A stretch of 64,000 nucleotides of DNA from Myotis daubentonii (Eukaryota > Chordata > Mammalia > Chiroptera > Vespertilionidae): the NCBI RefSeq assembly GCF_963259705.1, contig NC_081846.1, forward strand, positions 58,516,205 to 58,580,204. The letters are read 5' to 3'. The notes under the pieces were generated by a model. The model searched no databases, had not been told where the DNA came from, and saw only the letters and a program-made list of their open reading frames with translations. The position numbers and the translations under genes are program-made. Positions 35,590-44,269 of this stretch are shown here, one piece after another. How positions within the stretch are numbered: position 1 is the stretch's first letter; the number at the start of each line of letters is the position of its first letter.

Positions 35590-35800
35590 TACCTTACTGC
35601 ATTCCCACATTCAATCTCCATAGCAAGCTTAGACTTAGGGATGGTTTTTAATTCCAATTTTAAAATTGAGGAAGTGGAAACCTAGAAACATTAAAGAACT
35701 TGTTCAAGTCAGGTCATCATTTAGTGAGAAAAGCAGGATTTTGACTCTAACCTTTCTGATTCTCAAGTCCACCCTATAATATTTTCTCTTTGACCTAAAT
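35590..35800 (+). repeat. Degraded MIR-class SINE remnant
   Basis: TTTTAAAATTGAGGAAGTGG, AACTTGTTCAAGTCAGGTCA and AGGATTTTGACTCTAACC follow the order of a common ancient mammalian repeat; the exact subfamily is uncertain. Confidence 0.5.
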
Positions 35801-35866
35801 CTAGAATGTGATAGTTCTCCAGCAAAACCCTGAAAGTTTTCACATGTCCCTGTTTAAAATTTGCTG

Positions 35867-35870
<4 letters not shown>

Positions 35871-35947
<77 letters not shown>
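35871..35947. repeat. Compound (TG)n(AG)n microsatellite
   Basis: About 16 TG units run directly into about 22 AG units. Alternating TG can form Z-DNA and AG can form triplex. It produces two spurious ORFs. Confidence 0.97.
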
Positions 35948-35952
<5 letters not shown>

Positions 35953-36250
35953 GCGCCAGTGCTTCTATTTCTCATAAGGTTGGGTTTGCAGGGCCTGAGG
36001 TTTCTTTGGCAGTCTGCCATCAATTCTCACCTTTTCAAGCTAGTGGCTACAACAGTTGGCATTCCATTTTCCTGCCTGCTCTTTTTAGACATTTCTTCCA
36101 TCTGATTAGTCACTTACAATCTTCCTGCAGTGTTTGTTGATCTTCACCTGTTTGTTGCTTTTCCTGTGTTTAGAGGTTACAATGTTATGTTGGTGCAAGC
36201 CTTAATAATGTCTAACAAGGGATAAATCCACAAAACCATTTGAACTAAGC

Positions 36251-36256
36251 AGATGG
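36251..36256. repeat. Target site duplication of the provirus, low-coordinate copy
   Basis: AGATGG, identical to 44832-44837. Six-base duplication is typical of betaretrovirus-like elements. Confidence 0.9.
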
Positions 36257-36812
36257 AGTCCGGTGATTCCTTCCACGACCCGTGTGGAGTAGGGTTCGGT
36301 ATCTGAAAGAGGAGCCGCACAACAAATGAGAGAAAGAGACACAAGATAATTTTGCAATATTGGAGGACCAGGCAGGCAAGTCCAACTCAAGGAGAGGGAC
36401 TTCCACTGATGCTCAGGCCGTTCCAACCTTTTATTTGGTCTAGGGTAGCCCTAGGGTGAGGAGGTTTGTTTGGGGTAGCCCTAGGGTAAGGAGGTTTCAA
36501 TGACACAGGGATCAGTGGACAAATTCCAGGAATAGACTAAGTATCTGATTAGCTCATCAATAGGTTTCCGGGAGTAGGCAGGGTATCTGATTAACAATAA
36601 TCAACAAGAATCTACATAAGTATCTAAGGAATTAAGGGAACTAAGGTGGGGATGCTTCAACTATTATTACCTAAATTAACTGGGTGGTGCACAGCCCTGA
36701 CCTTTGTTAGGACTTTCAAGCCCTGACCTTTACTAGGACTTTCAATGACTACTAGCTTTTGGGGGGTCTCTATCTAAACTCAGCTAGTGAAGACGATGAA
36801 TGGTTTCCGGCA
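36257..36812 (-). repeat. 3' LTR of the provirus, 556 bp
   Basis: Read on the minus strand it starts TGCCGGAAACC and ends GGAATCACCGGACT; the terminal CA has mutated to CT. An AATAAA lies at 36430-36435. U3 carries two imperfect direct duplications: a 25-base unit at 36443-36467 and 36473-36497 (GGGTAGCCCTAGGG on plus), and a 26-base unit at 36695-36720 and 36721-36746 (CCCTGACCTTTG on plus). No clear TATAAA is present; the A/T box around the AATAAA is the only candidate. Confidence 0.96.
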
Positions 36813-36829
36813 TCTCCCCCTTATTTTTT
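36813..36829 (-). promoter_or_regulatory. 3' polypurine tract
   Basis: The minus strand reads AAAAAATAAGGGGGAGA immediately before the TG of the 3' LTR, the expected position for plus-strand DNA priming. Confidence 0.93.
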
Positions 36830-36962
36830 CTTTAAAAAATCAAGTATCTGTAGACTAGAAATATAAGAACAAGTCCCAATTTCAATGTCCAAAAGTTCTG
36901 AGTCCAAGTTTCAATGTCCAAAAGTTCATGAGTACATGCCAGCAATGAAATGTTGGTTCTGG

Positions 36963-37190
36963 CCGAAACCGGTTTGGCTCAGTGGATAGAGCGTCGGCCT
37001 GCGGACTGAAGGGTACCAGGTTCGATTCCAGTCAAGGGCATGTACCTGGGTTGCAGGCACATCCCCAGTGGGAGATGTGCAGGAGGCAGCTGATTGATGT
37101 TTCTCTCTCATCAATGTTTCTAACTCTCTGTTTCTCTCCCTTCCTCTCTGTAAAAAATCAATAAAATATATTAAAAAAAAAAAAAAGAAA
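36963..37190 (+). mobile_element. VES SINE inserted in the provirus
   Basis: It starts CCGAAACCGGTTTGGCTCAG with a tRNA-like A box and has the B-box-like GGTTCGATTCC at about 37018-37029. It ends in CAATAAAATATATT and a poly(A) run. A 16-base target duplication, GAAATGTTGGTTCTGG, occurs at 36947-36962 and 37191-37206. This is the best preserved VES in the window, and it is necessarily younger than the provirus. Confidence 0.97.
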
Positions 37191-37319
37191 GAAATGTTGG
37201 TTCTGGATGGTGGAAAATGCAGGTCCGGTCCTTTCTGGTCTGGTCCTGGGCACCCTGCAGCGATGCACAGCTGCTGACTGCTAGCATGGCAAGGCGTCTT
37301 CACCATCTCCATCTCTGAA

Positions 37320-37860
37320 CTGTCTCTTCCGTCTTTGTGGCTGGCTTTCTGGGATCCGTTGTTACAGGAGTCCACATGGTCTTGTAGCTGTTCTCTGAAA
37401 GTATACAAACATATTCTCGACCAAAGGTTAAAGGAAAAAACCTTACTTGTGGTCTTTTCTTTAAAATGATCTTTCCTGGCTTACCCTGGCATAATGTGTG
37501 TTTTTTCTGGGTGTCTCGCTAACGAAAAAATTTTAATTTAGTTATAAGATCTATTTTCTTACGTGGCATTTTTCCACTATATTTTTCCACTATCCCCCTT
37601 TTTTTGATTTAGTTGGGAGGCTTCTTGGAAATTTTATAATGCAGTCTAGATAGCTTTAAATATTAATTTTTGGCACAAAAATATGACTGCTTTAGGTTCA
37701 TAGCATGATAAGCAATTTTACCACGAAATGCAAAGTTTTGTTAATACTTTTTGAACAATTACTTATTTCAAATTAGCCAAATTTAATTTGAAAACTTGAC
37801 AACTATGTTACTGTCAAATTTAATAATAATCTTAATTTACACTGTAAATATTAATTGAAA
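37320..37860 (-). pseudogene. Decayed second copy of RNase H and integrase C-terminal sequence
   Basis: 37618-37736 aligns with the RNase H coding sequence at about 40282-40418. Shared strings include TGCAG(T/C)CT, GCACA(A/G)AA(A/G)TATGACTG and ATAG(C/T)ATGATA(A/G)GCA, about three quarters identical by eye. 37390-37425 aligns with the integrase C-terminal segment at about 39290-39350: AACCTTTGG, TGTATA and CAGAGAA in the same order on the minus strand. 37591-37605 repeats the AAAAAGGGGGAT tract found at 39532-39542. The integrase core between the two parts is missing. Stops occur in all frames. It is much more diverged from the provirus's own pol than the two LTRs are from each other, so it did not arise by a duplication after insertion. 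Confidence 0.75.
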
Positions 37861-38728
37861 GAGATCACTTTACGTCCTTGAGAAGGCCCAAGCATTCCTG
37901 TTAGGCTAGATTTAAATTTAGAGTCTGTTAAACTAAGCCTTTGTTTTTCTGGATTCTGATTTCAGCTGGACCAAGTCTCTTCTTTCTTTTGGTTCCTGAT
38001 CTGGGCTGGGCATGGGAAGCAAGAAGCAGCCATGGGGACAGGAGACCTTCCTCAGAAGGGGCGAGTGTTCAAGCCCCTGCACCATTGGGGGAGGGGATCT
38101 GTGCCCCACCTTTGTTGCACCCCAAGTTTTCTCCTACTGGCCCCCGACTGTGCCTGTCTTAGGTCGTCCCACCCTGTGGGATCTTACCCGTCATTGACTA
38201 CCAGCCATCTCTGGGCCAAGTAGGGTGATGTGAGGTTCAGTTTTGTCTCCTTGATAGCCTATGTCCCTCTGGCCTCCATGCCCAGCAATTGCCTTTGGAT
38301 CCCCTCGCCTGCTGGCGGGGCCCCGGCATTGATCATAGGGAACCCAGGTTTCTTCTCCAGAGAGGGCCCAACTTACGCCATTGGGCCAGAGACAGATCCA
38401 TGGTACCAGCTTTTCATGATCCCAGCTTGAACAGAGAGCTCAGATAACAGCTGTAGGCAATTGGAATCCTTTTGGCAAAAAAAAAAGTCAAGAGAGGTCA
38501 ATACAAAATGCTTAAGTGCCTTCCCCAGGAGGGAGTAAATCCCTTCACATTTTCAAAACATTTAAAGAATTAATTTGTAAGTTTGTTTGGGATAAATGCA
38601 TAATATACTGTTGTTAAGTATCAAAAATTAATAAAACTTTGTAGAATAATACCATGTAAGAATATTCTTTGCTCTAGGTCATGACAACTTAAATTTCAAA
38701 CTCAAGGTTTGGAATGAGGAACATAGTT

Positions 38729-38762
38729 TTTTTGTTTGTTTGTTTGTTTGTTTGTTTGTTTT
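38729..38762. repeat. (TTTG)n microsatellite
   Basis: About seven GTTT units inside the 3' region of the provirus. Confidence 0.95.
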
Positions 38763-38790
38763 AAAGAGAAATTTACAGAAGTAGAGACAG

Positions 38791-38985
38791 TATGCTATCT
38801 AAATTACAGTTTTGGGTGAACACATTACCTAGAGTCCTTGGTGACCTAGGTTAAGCTTAGGCATGTTATCTAAATTACAGTTTTTGGGTCTAGAACCCTT
38901 GAGTGACCTGGGTTAAACTTAGGCACTTTATCTAAATTACAGTATTGGGTCTCCAGAACACTGAGTTGACAAGTTAACTGGAGCC
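38791..38985 (-). repeat. Three imperfect 60-65 base repeats in the proviral 3' region
   Basis: On the plus strand TATCTAAATTACAGT recurs at about 38796, 38868 and 38930, each followed by TTGGGT and then a GTGACCT(A/G)GGTTAA block in the first two units. Direct repeats between pol and the 3' LTR are the position of the RNA export element of some simple betaretroviruses; any such role here is inference. Confidence 0.75.
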
Positions 38986-39157
38986 CTCTAACCTTGGGAT
39001 AGCTGTGCTGTCCTTCCCAGGTAAAGGAAAAAATGTGTCTTTTGAGATCAATATGAAACTAGTTTTTACCTGAAATGATTATTATCATACTTTACCATGC
39101 CCCAGGTGGTCTCTGGGCTGTTGGTTGTCTGGTTTGTCTTCCTCCTGTTCCTCATCT

Positions 39158-41800
39158 TCAGTGGACTGCTTGGAGTTCGCTGCTCTCTGTGGCTGAGGTA
39201 GTTGATTGTTTACAGCTACATGTTATGGATCCAGGCGCAAGATCTTCAGTCTGGCTAGATTCCTGATGCAGTTTAATATTTCTAGCAGGAATCCATACAG
39301 GTTTGGAAAAATTCTCTGGGAATATACATGCGTACCCTCTGCCAAAGGTTAATGGGTCAGGTCCCTTCCATAAACCAGATTCGGGATCCTTCCATTTAAC
39401 TAGACCATTTTCTTTTGATTTATTCTGACACCAATGTAGCTCCCTAGTTGTCTTTCCATCAGCATCACAAGTGAAAAAATTTAGAGTAATTAAGGCTTGA
39501 TGTAGCCTACCCACAGGTGATTTCTCCATCATCCCCCTTTTTGTTTTTCTAATTGATATTTCAGTCGTTGGTGTTGACGTTCAATAATGGCCTGTCCTTG
39601 GGAATTATATGGTATTCCCGTAATGTGCTGAATTTTCCACTTTTTACAAAATTCCTGGAATTGACAGCTTGTATAAGCAGGTCCATTATCAGTTTTTAAT
39701 AATCTTTGGAATTCCCATGATGGCAAAGGCAGCTAGGCAATGATTAATAACCTGTTTTGCCGTCTCTCCTGTAGATACAGTGGCCCATAGGACCTTTGAA
39801 AAAGTATCTACAGAGACATGTAACGCCCCAAGACGTCCAAAGGGAGTATAATGTGTTACATCCATTTGCCAGATATGGTCCCTTAGCAAACCTCTAGGGT
39901 TGACTCCTGTGTTAGGCCCTTGAGGTAGATGTAACATGCAACTGGGACATTCCTTTATAATCTGTTTTGCTTTCTGTCGAGAGATTGAGAATTGTTTGGA
40001 CAACATTTTAGTAGGCTGATGTAAAAGCTGATGAGACTCTGAAGCCTCTTTTAATAAAGCAACCAATTGATCAGCATGTGCATTTCCCTTAGTTAATGGG
40101 CCAAGTAATACACTGTGAGCCCTGATGTGAGTAATATAAAAAGGGTATTTTCTCTGCTGCACAATCTGCTGAACCTGCTTAAATAGTAAGAATAAACTTT
40201 GGTCACTAAGCCATTTCAACCGGGCAGTTTCAATTCTACTTACTAGGCCCGAAGCATAACAGGAATCAGAAATTACGTTAACAGGCTGTTGGAAATCTTG
40301 CAATGCAGCCTTAATAGCTTCCAATTCAATTCTTTGCACAGAAGTATGACTGGTCAGTATGACTCTGTCAGAATTTATAGTATGATAGGCAGCTTTCCCA
40401 TTTGATGACCCATCAGTAAAAATAGTTAAAGCTCCAGGAATTGGTTCCTGCCTAGTATTTTTTGGTATAATGATGGAGGTCTTATTTGAAAGTTGTAAAA
40501 GTTTATCTTTTAATAGGTGACAACTAAGTTCCCCTGAATATCCACTTAACCCAATTTGCCAATTTACGTCAGTTTGAAACATTTCTAATTGCTTTCCAGT
40601 GAGGGGAAGATAGATGCATTTAGGTTCTTCTCCTCTAAGCTGCCTGCAACGCTTCCTAAGCTGATATATTAATTGAGCCATCAGTTCTATATAAGTAATA
40701 GCAGTTTTGGAGGACTGATGGCCTAGGTGGACCCATTCAATAATAGCGGGAGAGTCTTTATTTTGGAAGATGACTCCAGTGGGACTATTTGCAGTATGGT
40801 TAATCTGTCCCAACAAAGGCAATTCAGGCTGTACCCATGCTACTTGAGCTGAGGATATTGCCTGTTCAATTCTTAGCAACTCCTTTCTGGCATCATCTGT
40901 TAGTGTTCTGGGTGAGGAAAGGTCAGAGTCACCCCTAAGTATATCAAATAAATTTGTCATTTCTCCCATAGAGATTTTTAGGTAGGGTCTTAGCCAGTTG
41001 ATATCCCCTAATAATTTCTGAAAATCATTTAAAGACAATCTTTTCTTAGTTCCACCTTTTGTGGCCTAATGCATTGATTTTCAATTATGGTTCCCAGATA
41101 TTTAAAGGGTATTTGTTTTTGTACCTTTTCTGGAGCAATTTTTAAGCCCCATTTAGGGAGCTCCTTCTCTAGTTGGAAAAATATTTCTAAAGTCTGCTCT
41201 TCCCGTGGACTTGCTAAGAGCAAGTCATCCATGTAGTGGATAATGTAACATCGGGAATATCTGTCCCTTAAAGGTTGAACAGCTTGAGCCACATATTTTT
41301 GGCACAAGGTAGGGCTATTGACCATTCCTTGAGGCAAAACTTTCCACTGATATCTTCTCATGGGTTCTATATTATTGATATGATGGCACTGAAAAAGCAA
41401 ATCTTTCTTTATCTTGAGGTGCCAAAGGAATGGTGAAAAAACAATCCTTAAGATCTACTACTATGAGAGACCAATTAAAAGGGATTTGTGAAGGTGCTGG
41501 GAGTCCAGGTTGCAAAGCTCCCATGGTATGCATAGTAGCATTAATTGCTCTCAGATCATGTATCAAACGCGATTTCCCTGCCACCTTCTTAGATATAATA
41601 AATGTAGGCGTATTCCAAGGGCTATTGGAAGGCTCTATATGACCAGCTTCTATTTGTTCCTGTATCAATCCATGAATATGACCTAATTTCTCCTTGGTTA
41701 ATGGCCACTGATCCACCCATACAGGTTTATCATCTTTCCCTTGTATAGGATCAGCATGGGGGCGGAGACTGAGCAGTGACCACTCCTAAAAGGTTGATAT
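39158..41800 (-). pseudogene. pol: Broken pol: reverse transcriptase, RNase H, integrase
   Basis: Five minus-strand segments together cover a whole pol. RT N-part (41372-41716 and upstream) has LRAIN and [11 protein letters not shown] palm (41029-41400) has LPQGMVNSPTLC and YMDD. 39689-41038 has the RT connection and RNase H with its acidic set (FTDGSS, RIELEAI, ISDSCYA, NAHADQL). It then enters integrase with the HX3H and CPSC zinc ligands and the first catalytic Asp (IWQMDVTHY). 39529-39726 has the other two acidic residues ([14 protein letters not shown]). 39158-39532 is the C-terminal domain (WKGPDPLTFGRGY). Catalytic residues are all still present. Frame breaks of about one base occur near 41385, 41040, 39690 (A run) and 39535 (A/G run). 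A pair of compensating shifts lies near 41770-41790. The protein cannot be made whole from this copy. Confidence 0.93.
39532..39542 (-). promoter_or_regulatory. Polypurine tract inside integrase
   Basis: The minus strand reads AAAAAGGGGGATGATGGAG within a 30-base nearly pure purine run (39521-39550). Its core resembles the 3' tract at 36813-36829. Its position in the integrase C-terminal coding region recalls a central polypurine tract of lentiviruses. One pol frameshift falls in it. Confidence 0.45.
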
Positions 41801-41814
41801 CCTCGCCTTCCTGG

Positions 41815-41821
41815 GTTTTTT
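41815..41821 (-). promoter_or_regulatory. pro-pol -1 frameshift slippery site
   Basis: A AAA AAC in the protease frame, a canonical heptamer. It lies inside the G-patch-like segment, and the pol frame is -1 relative to pro, as expected. Confidence 0.85.
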
Positions 41822-42571
41822 ACACCTTGATCACTCTGATGTCCCATCTGAGTTACAAGCTGCCGACCTTTGCCAGTAATAATACAAGCTTGTAAATCTT
41901 CTAAGACATCCCGGCCCCATAAATTGACTGTAATTCCAGAGACAATGTAGGGCTGAAACCATCCTGTCTGTCCTTCCTTGTCTTGCCATTTTAAGACTGC
42001 AGCACTACGTTTTGTGTTATCAGGAACTCCCACCCCTCTAATTAGTCCATAGCTTCTACCATGGACCAACTAGGAGGCCAAAATTCTTTGCTGATAACGC
42101 TGACATCTGCCTCAGTGTCTACTAGGCCTTTAAACATTTTTCCTTCTATTCTCAAATTAATCATAGGATGAGTTTTGCTAATTTCCTGTATCCAATAGAT
42201 GTCTGAGCTTTCAAGTCCTTGCATTCCTCTTTTCCTATTTATAGCCTTGCCTTGAGCATTAGGTAGAAGTAGTATTTGAGCAATGCTTTGTCCTGGAGTA
42301 ATTTGCATAATATGATTGCATTCCAATATAACTTTAATCTCTCCCTCATAATTTGAATCTATGACTCCAGGCAAAACAGTTAATCCTTTCAGAGTGTTTC
42401 CACTTCTCCCTAAGATTAATCCTAAAGTTCCTGATGGCACAGGTCCCCAGATTCCAGCCGTATCAGGGGTCAAGGTGACCGCTATAGTACTGTTAAGATC
42501 TAGGCTTGCACTTCCTGGAGTGGCCCAAATCAGAGATTCCACTGTGGGCTTTGCAGGGCAGATCTCCCCTT

Positions 42572-43795
42572 TTATTGACGGGGCTGGGGGTTGCCCCGTT
42601 GGCCATTTCCCTGCGGTTGGCCATACCCTGTGTCTTGATTTAACGGCTGCCCATTTTTGTGGAATTTCGATTTACAATGGCTGGCCCAATGGTAGCCCTT
42701 CTGGCATCTAGGACACAGAGAGATCGGCTCACGAGGCCTAATGTTAGCGCCTTTCCTTGGAGCACCTCCTTGTGTCCTCCTTGATTGTCTACATTCCTTT
42801 CTAAAATGTCCTAAGTTTCCACAGTTATGACACCTTTTATTTAAAGTAGCAGCGGCAGTGAGTAAATTCACTTGAAAAGTGCCTGACCACACATTCTGAC
42901 ATGCTCGAATCATTTCTGTAATGGTGCTACCTCTTCTCAGAGGCATCAGGCATTTCTTACAATCATCATTGGCATTTTCATAGGCTAATTGTTGAATTAA
43001 AATGTCTCCTGCTGCCTCATGTTGAATTTGTCGTCTCACTGCTCGAGTGAGACGAGCCACAAAATCAGAAAATGATTCTAAAGGCCCCTGTAAACATTTA
43101 CTAAAAGCTCCCTCAGAATCCCCTTTTGTTGGTAAAGTCCACCACGCTTTCCTTCCACAAGCTCTAATTTGCTCATATGCCAGTTGCACATAATCTAACT
43201 GGGTTCGCACATCATTGTATTGTCCCAGTCCTGCTAGCATTTCATAAGTTATTTGAGCATTCAGCCCGCGGTTTATTTGGGCTTGCTTCTGGCATCTCTT
43301 TAAGAATTCTCCTTTCCATAGTAAATAATCTCCTCCATCCAGAGTTGCACGTGCTAGAGAATACCAATCATGAGGGATTAGGAAATCTTCAGAAATACTA
43401 TGCATAATTTCGCCTGTAAAAGGAGCTGTTGGACCATTTTGGACTACACTTTCACGTAAGGCCTTTATCATTTTAAAGTCAATTTTTACATGTTGTCTGA
43501 TTACCTGATGCGGTAGCTGTGGGTCAGGTTCCTCTATGATAGGGAAAGCAAGCCTTTCTTCCACCGGTATTTCCCTCAATCCTTCTCTGATGGCTTTTTG
43601 CACAGGTGATTCAAATGACAGAGAATTAAGCATATCAGAATTAGGACGTGCATGCGGAGGTGGAGAGGACCGTGAAGGCCATTCCTCTAACGTGTCTTCC
43701 CACTTCTCACTCGGAGGAACGGAGGGAACCAGTTGAGGAGACTTTTCCTCAGCCTTTGTAAAAAGCTTTAGCAAATGCGATATTATGTTCCCCAT
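42572..43795 (-). CDS. gag: Intact ERV gag, 407 codons
   Basis: Structural polyprotein precursor of the provirus: binds genomic RNA and assembles the particle. The start ATG at 43793-43795 gives MGN, an N-myristoylation signal at Gly2, and is the first sensible start after a 450-base leader. Capsid-like sequence begins near residue 84 (FPIIEE). The major homology region is at about 236-256 (QGPLESFSDFVARL). Zinc knuckles are at 322-335 (CHNCGNLGHFRKEC) and 361-374 (CPRCQKGYHWASHC). The stop is at 42572-42574, just past the slip site. The region before capsid is only about 83 residues, much shorter than the matrix plus spacer proteins of typical betaretroviruses, and no PPPY-type late motif is present there. 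It is the only full-length ORF of the element and could still be translated if transcribed; whether it is, is unknown. Confidence 0.93.
   Translation of the reverse strand: MGNIISHLLKLFTKAEEKSPQLVPSVPPSEKWEDTLEEWPSRSSPPPHARPNSDMLNSLSFESPVQKAIREGLREIPVEERLAFPIIEEPDPQLPHQVIRQHVKIDFKMIKALRESVVQNGPTAPFTGEIMHSISEDFLIPHDWYSLARATLDGGDYLLWKGEFLKRCQKQAQINRGLNAQITYEMLAGLGQYNDVRTQLDYVQLAYEQIRACGRKAWWTLPTKGDSEGAFSKCLQGPLESFSDFVARLTRAVRRQIQHEAAGDILIQQLAYENANDDCKKCLMPLRRGSTITEMIRACQNVWSGTFQVNLLTAAATLNKRCHNCGNLGHFRKECRQSRRTQGGAPRKGANIRPREPISLCPRCQKGYHWASHCKSKFHKNGQPLNQDTGYGQPQGNGQRGNPQPRQ
42605..42611 (-). promoter_or_regulatory. gag-pro -1 frameshift slippery site
   Basis: G GGA AAT in the gag frame, matching X XXY YYZ, 31 bases before the gag stop codon. 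The -1 frame is open from here into the dUTPase. The last base is T rather than the more usual C. Confidence 0.75.
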
Positions 43796-44250
43796 GGAAA
43801 AAGTTTTTTTGAGATGAGGTTTTTTCTTGCTGCTAACCTCTTTTCAAGTTCTAACTAACTTTTTTTGGCAGTCTTTTAAGATCTAATGTACCTTCTTCAA
43901 GAAAAACAAAGGTTATGTTCTATAATAACATGCAAAAACTGTAAAAGATTACCTTCTAAAATTTTAACACTTGAAACATGCAAATCAAAAGTCTATAATA
44001 AAGTTTCTTAGTTTTTAAAAGCCAAATATACCTTTTTAAAGCTGAATCTACTTTTTTAAAGCCAAATCCTGCCCCGTTTGTTAGCCTGGTTAAGAAAACG
44101 TTCCCAGTGTACTTACAGACCCGGGCTTCTGTAGTTGATCCTGGGCTTTTGCGTGCAGTAGGATTCCCCCTCACCTTTTTTCGGTGAGTTTTCCACACCT
44201 TTTCAGTGAAAACGTCCTTTTCTCGCTCCAGCGAGACCTGCACTTCCAGA
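43796..44250 (-). other. Proviral leader (5' UTR and packaging region)
   Basis: About 450 bases between the primer site and the gag ATG. It is noncoding, with several short repeats on plus around 44005-44065 (AAAGCCAAAT / AAAGCTGAAT type). It probably holds the packaging signal and a splice donor, but neither is defined here. Confidence 0.6.
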
Positions 44251-44267
44251 TTACCCGTCGGGCGCCA
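44251..44267 (-). promoter_or_regulatory. Primer binding site, lysine-tRNA type
   Basis: The minus strand reads TGGCGCCCGACGGGTAA, two bases after the end of the 5' LTR. The first ten bases, TGGCGCCCGA, match the complement of the 3' end of a lysine tRNA; the remainder is diverged. Confidence 0.85.
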
Positions 44268-44269
44268 GA

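Larger units (their letters stand above)
36830..39157 (-). other. 3' region of the provirus without recognisable env
   Basis: Between the integrase stop and the polypurine tract, 2.3 kb contains no surface or transmembrane glycoprotein ORF and no motif I can assign to env on the minus strand. Instead it holds a decayed second copy of RNase H and the integrase C-terminus (37320-37860), three tandem-like 60-65 base units (38791-38985), a TTTG microsatellite (38729-38762), and a VES SINE (36963-37190). A further tandem pair with AATGTCCAAAAGTTC occurs at about 36880-36930. 37940-38430 is GC-richer, and its minus-strand frame is fairly open but broken by several stops; I cannot identify it. Plus-strand ORFs there are antisense chance frames. 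Confidence 0.7.
41698..42611 (-). pseudogene. pro: Broken dUTPase-protease (pro) with G-patch-like tail
   Basis: The -1 frame opens at the gag-pro slip site (42605-42611) and runs to 42042. It encodes a dUTPase domain (GSASLDLNS, VLPGVIDSNYEGEIKV with the active-site Tyr, PGQSIAQILL). The start of an aspartic protease follows (INLRIEGKMFKGLVDT). The catalytic DTG is DTE: codon GAG at 42111-42113. A one-base shift around 42045-42065 then moves the rest of protease (LWGRDVL, 41890-41930) into another frame. A degenerate G-patch-like segment (MGHQSDQGVKN) follows, ending at 41698. Both the point change and the shift inactivate the protease. The displayed start codons for these pieces are not real starts; expression would be by frameshifting from gag. 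Confidence 0.93.

Noticed and set aside
34660..35610. Cluster of ORFs on both strands (up to 153 codons)
   Set aside because: They lie within, or overlap the end of, a composite Helitron; similar translations appear from other Helitron copies and none shows a domain.
35808..36140. ORFs of 110 and 77 codons (plus) and 86 (minus)
   Set aside because: They exist because the (TG)n(AG)n microsatellite has no stop codons.
36970..37040. tRNA gene
   Set aside because: The A- and B-box-like sequence belongs to a VES SINE head with a poly(A) tail and a 16-base target duplication.
36926..37408. Minus-strand ORF of 160 codons, possible env or accessory gene
   Set aside because: Its second half is the VES SINE in reverse, and its first part is the decayed integrase C-terminal copy; it is a chance fusion.
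37941..38430. Several plus-strand ORFs in the provirus
   Set aside because: They are antisense to the provirus, mutually overlapping, with no domain. The minus-strand frame of the same region is more open but has stops and no recognisable env motif.
38791..38985. CRISPR-like direct repeats
   Set aside because: Only three imperfect units without spacers of constant length, inside a eukaryotic provirus; no CRISPR array is present in this window.
43419..43430. PTAP string in Gag (NGPTAPFTG) as a late domain
   Set aside because: It falls at residues 122-125, in the N-terminal capsid sequence where a similar GPxAPF loop is usual, not in the spacer region where late motifs act.
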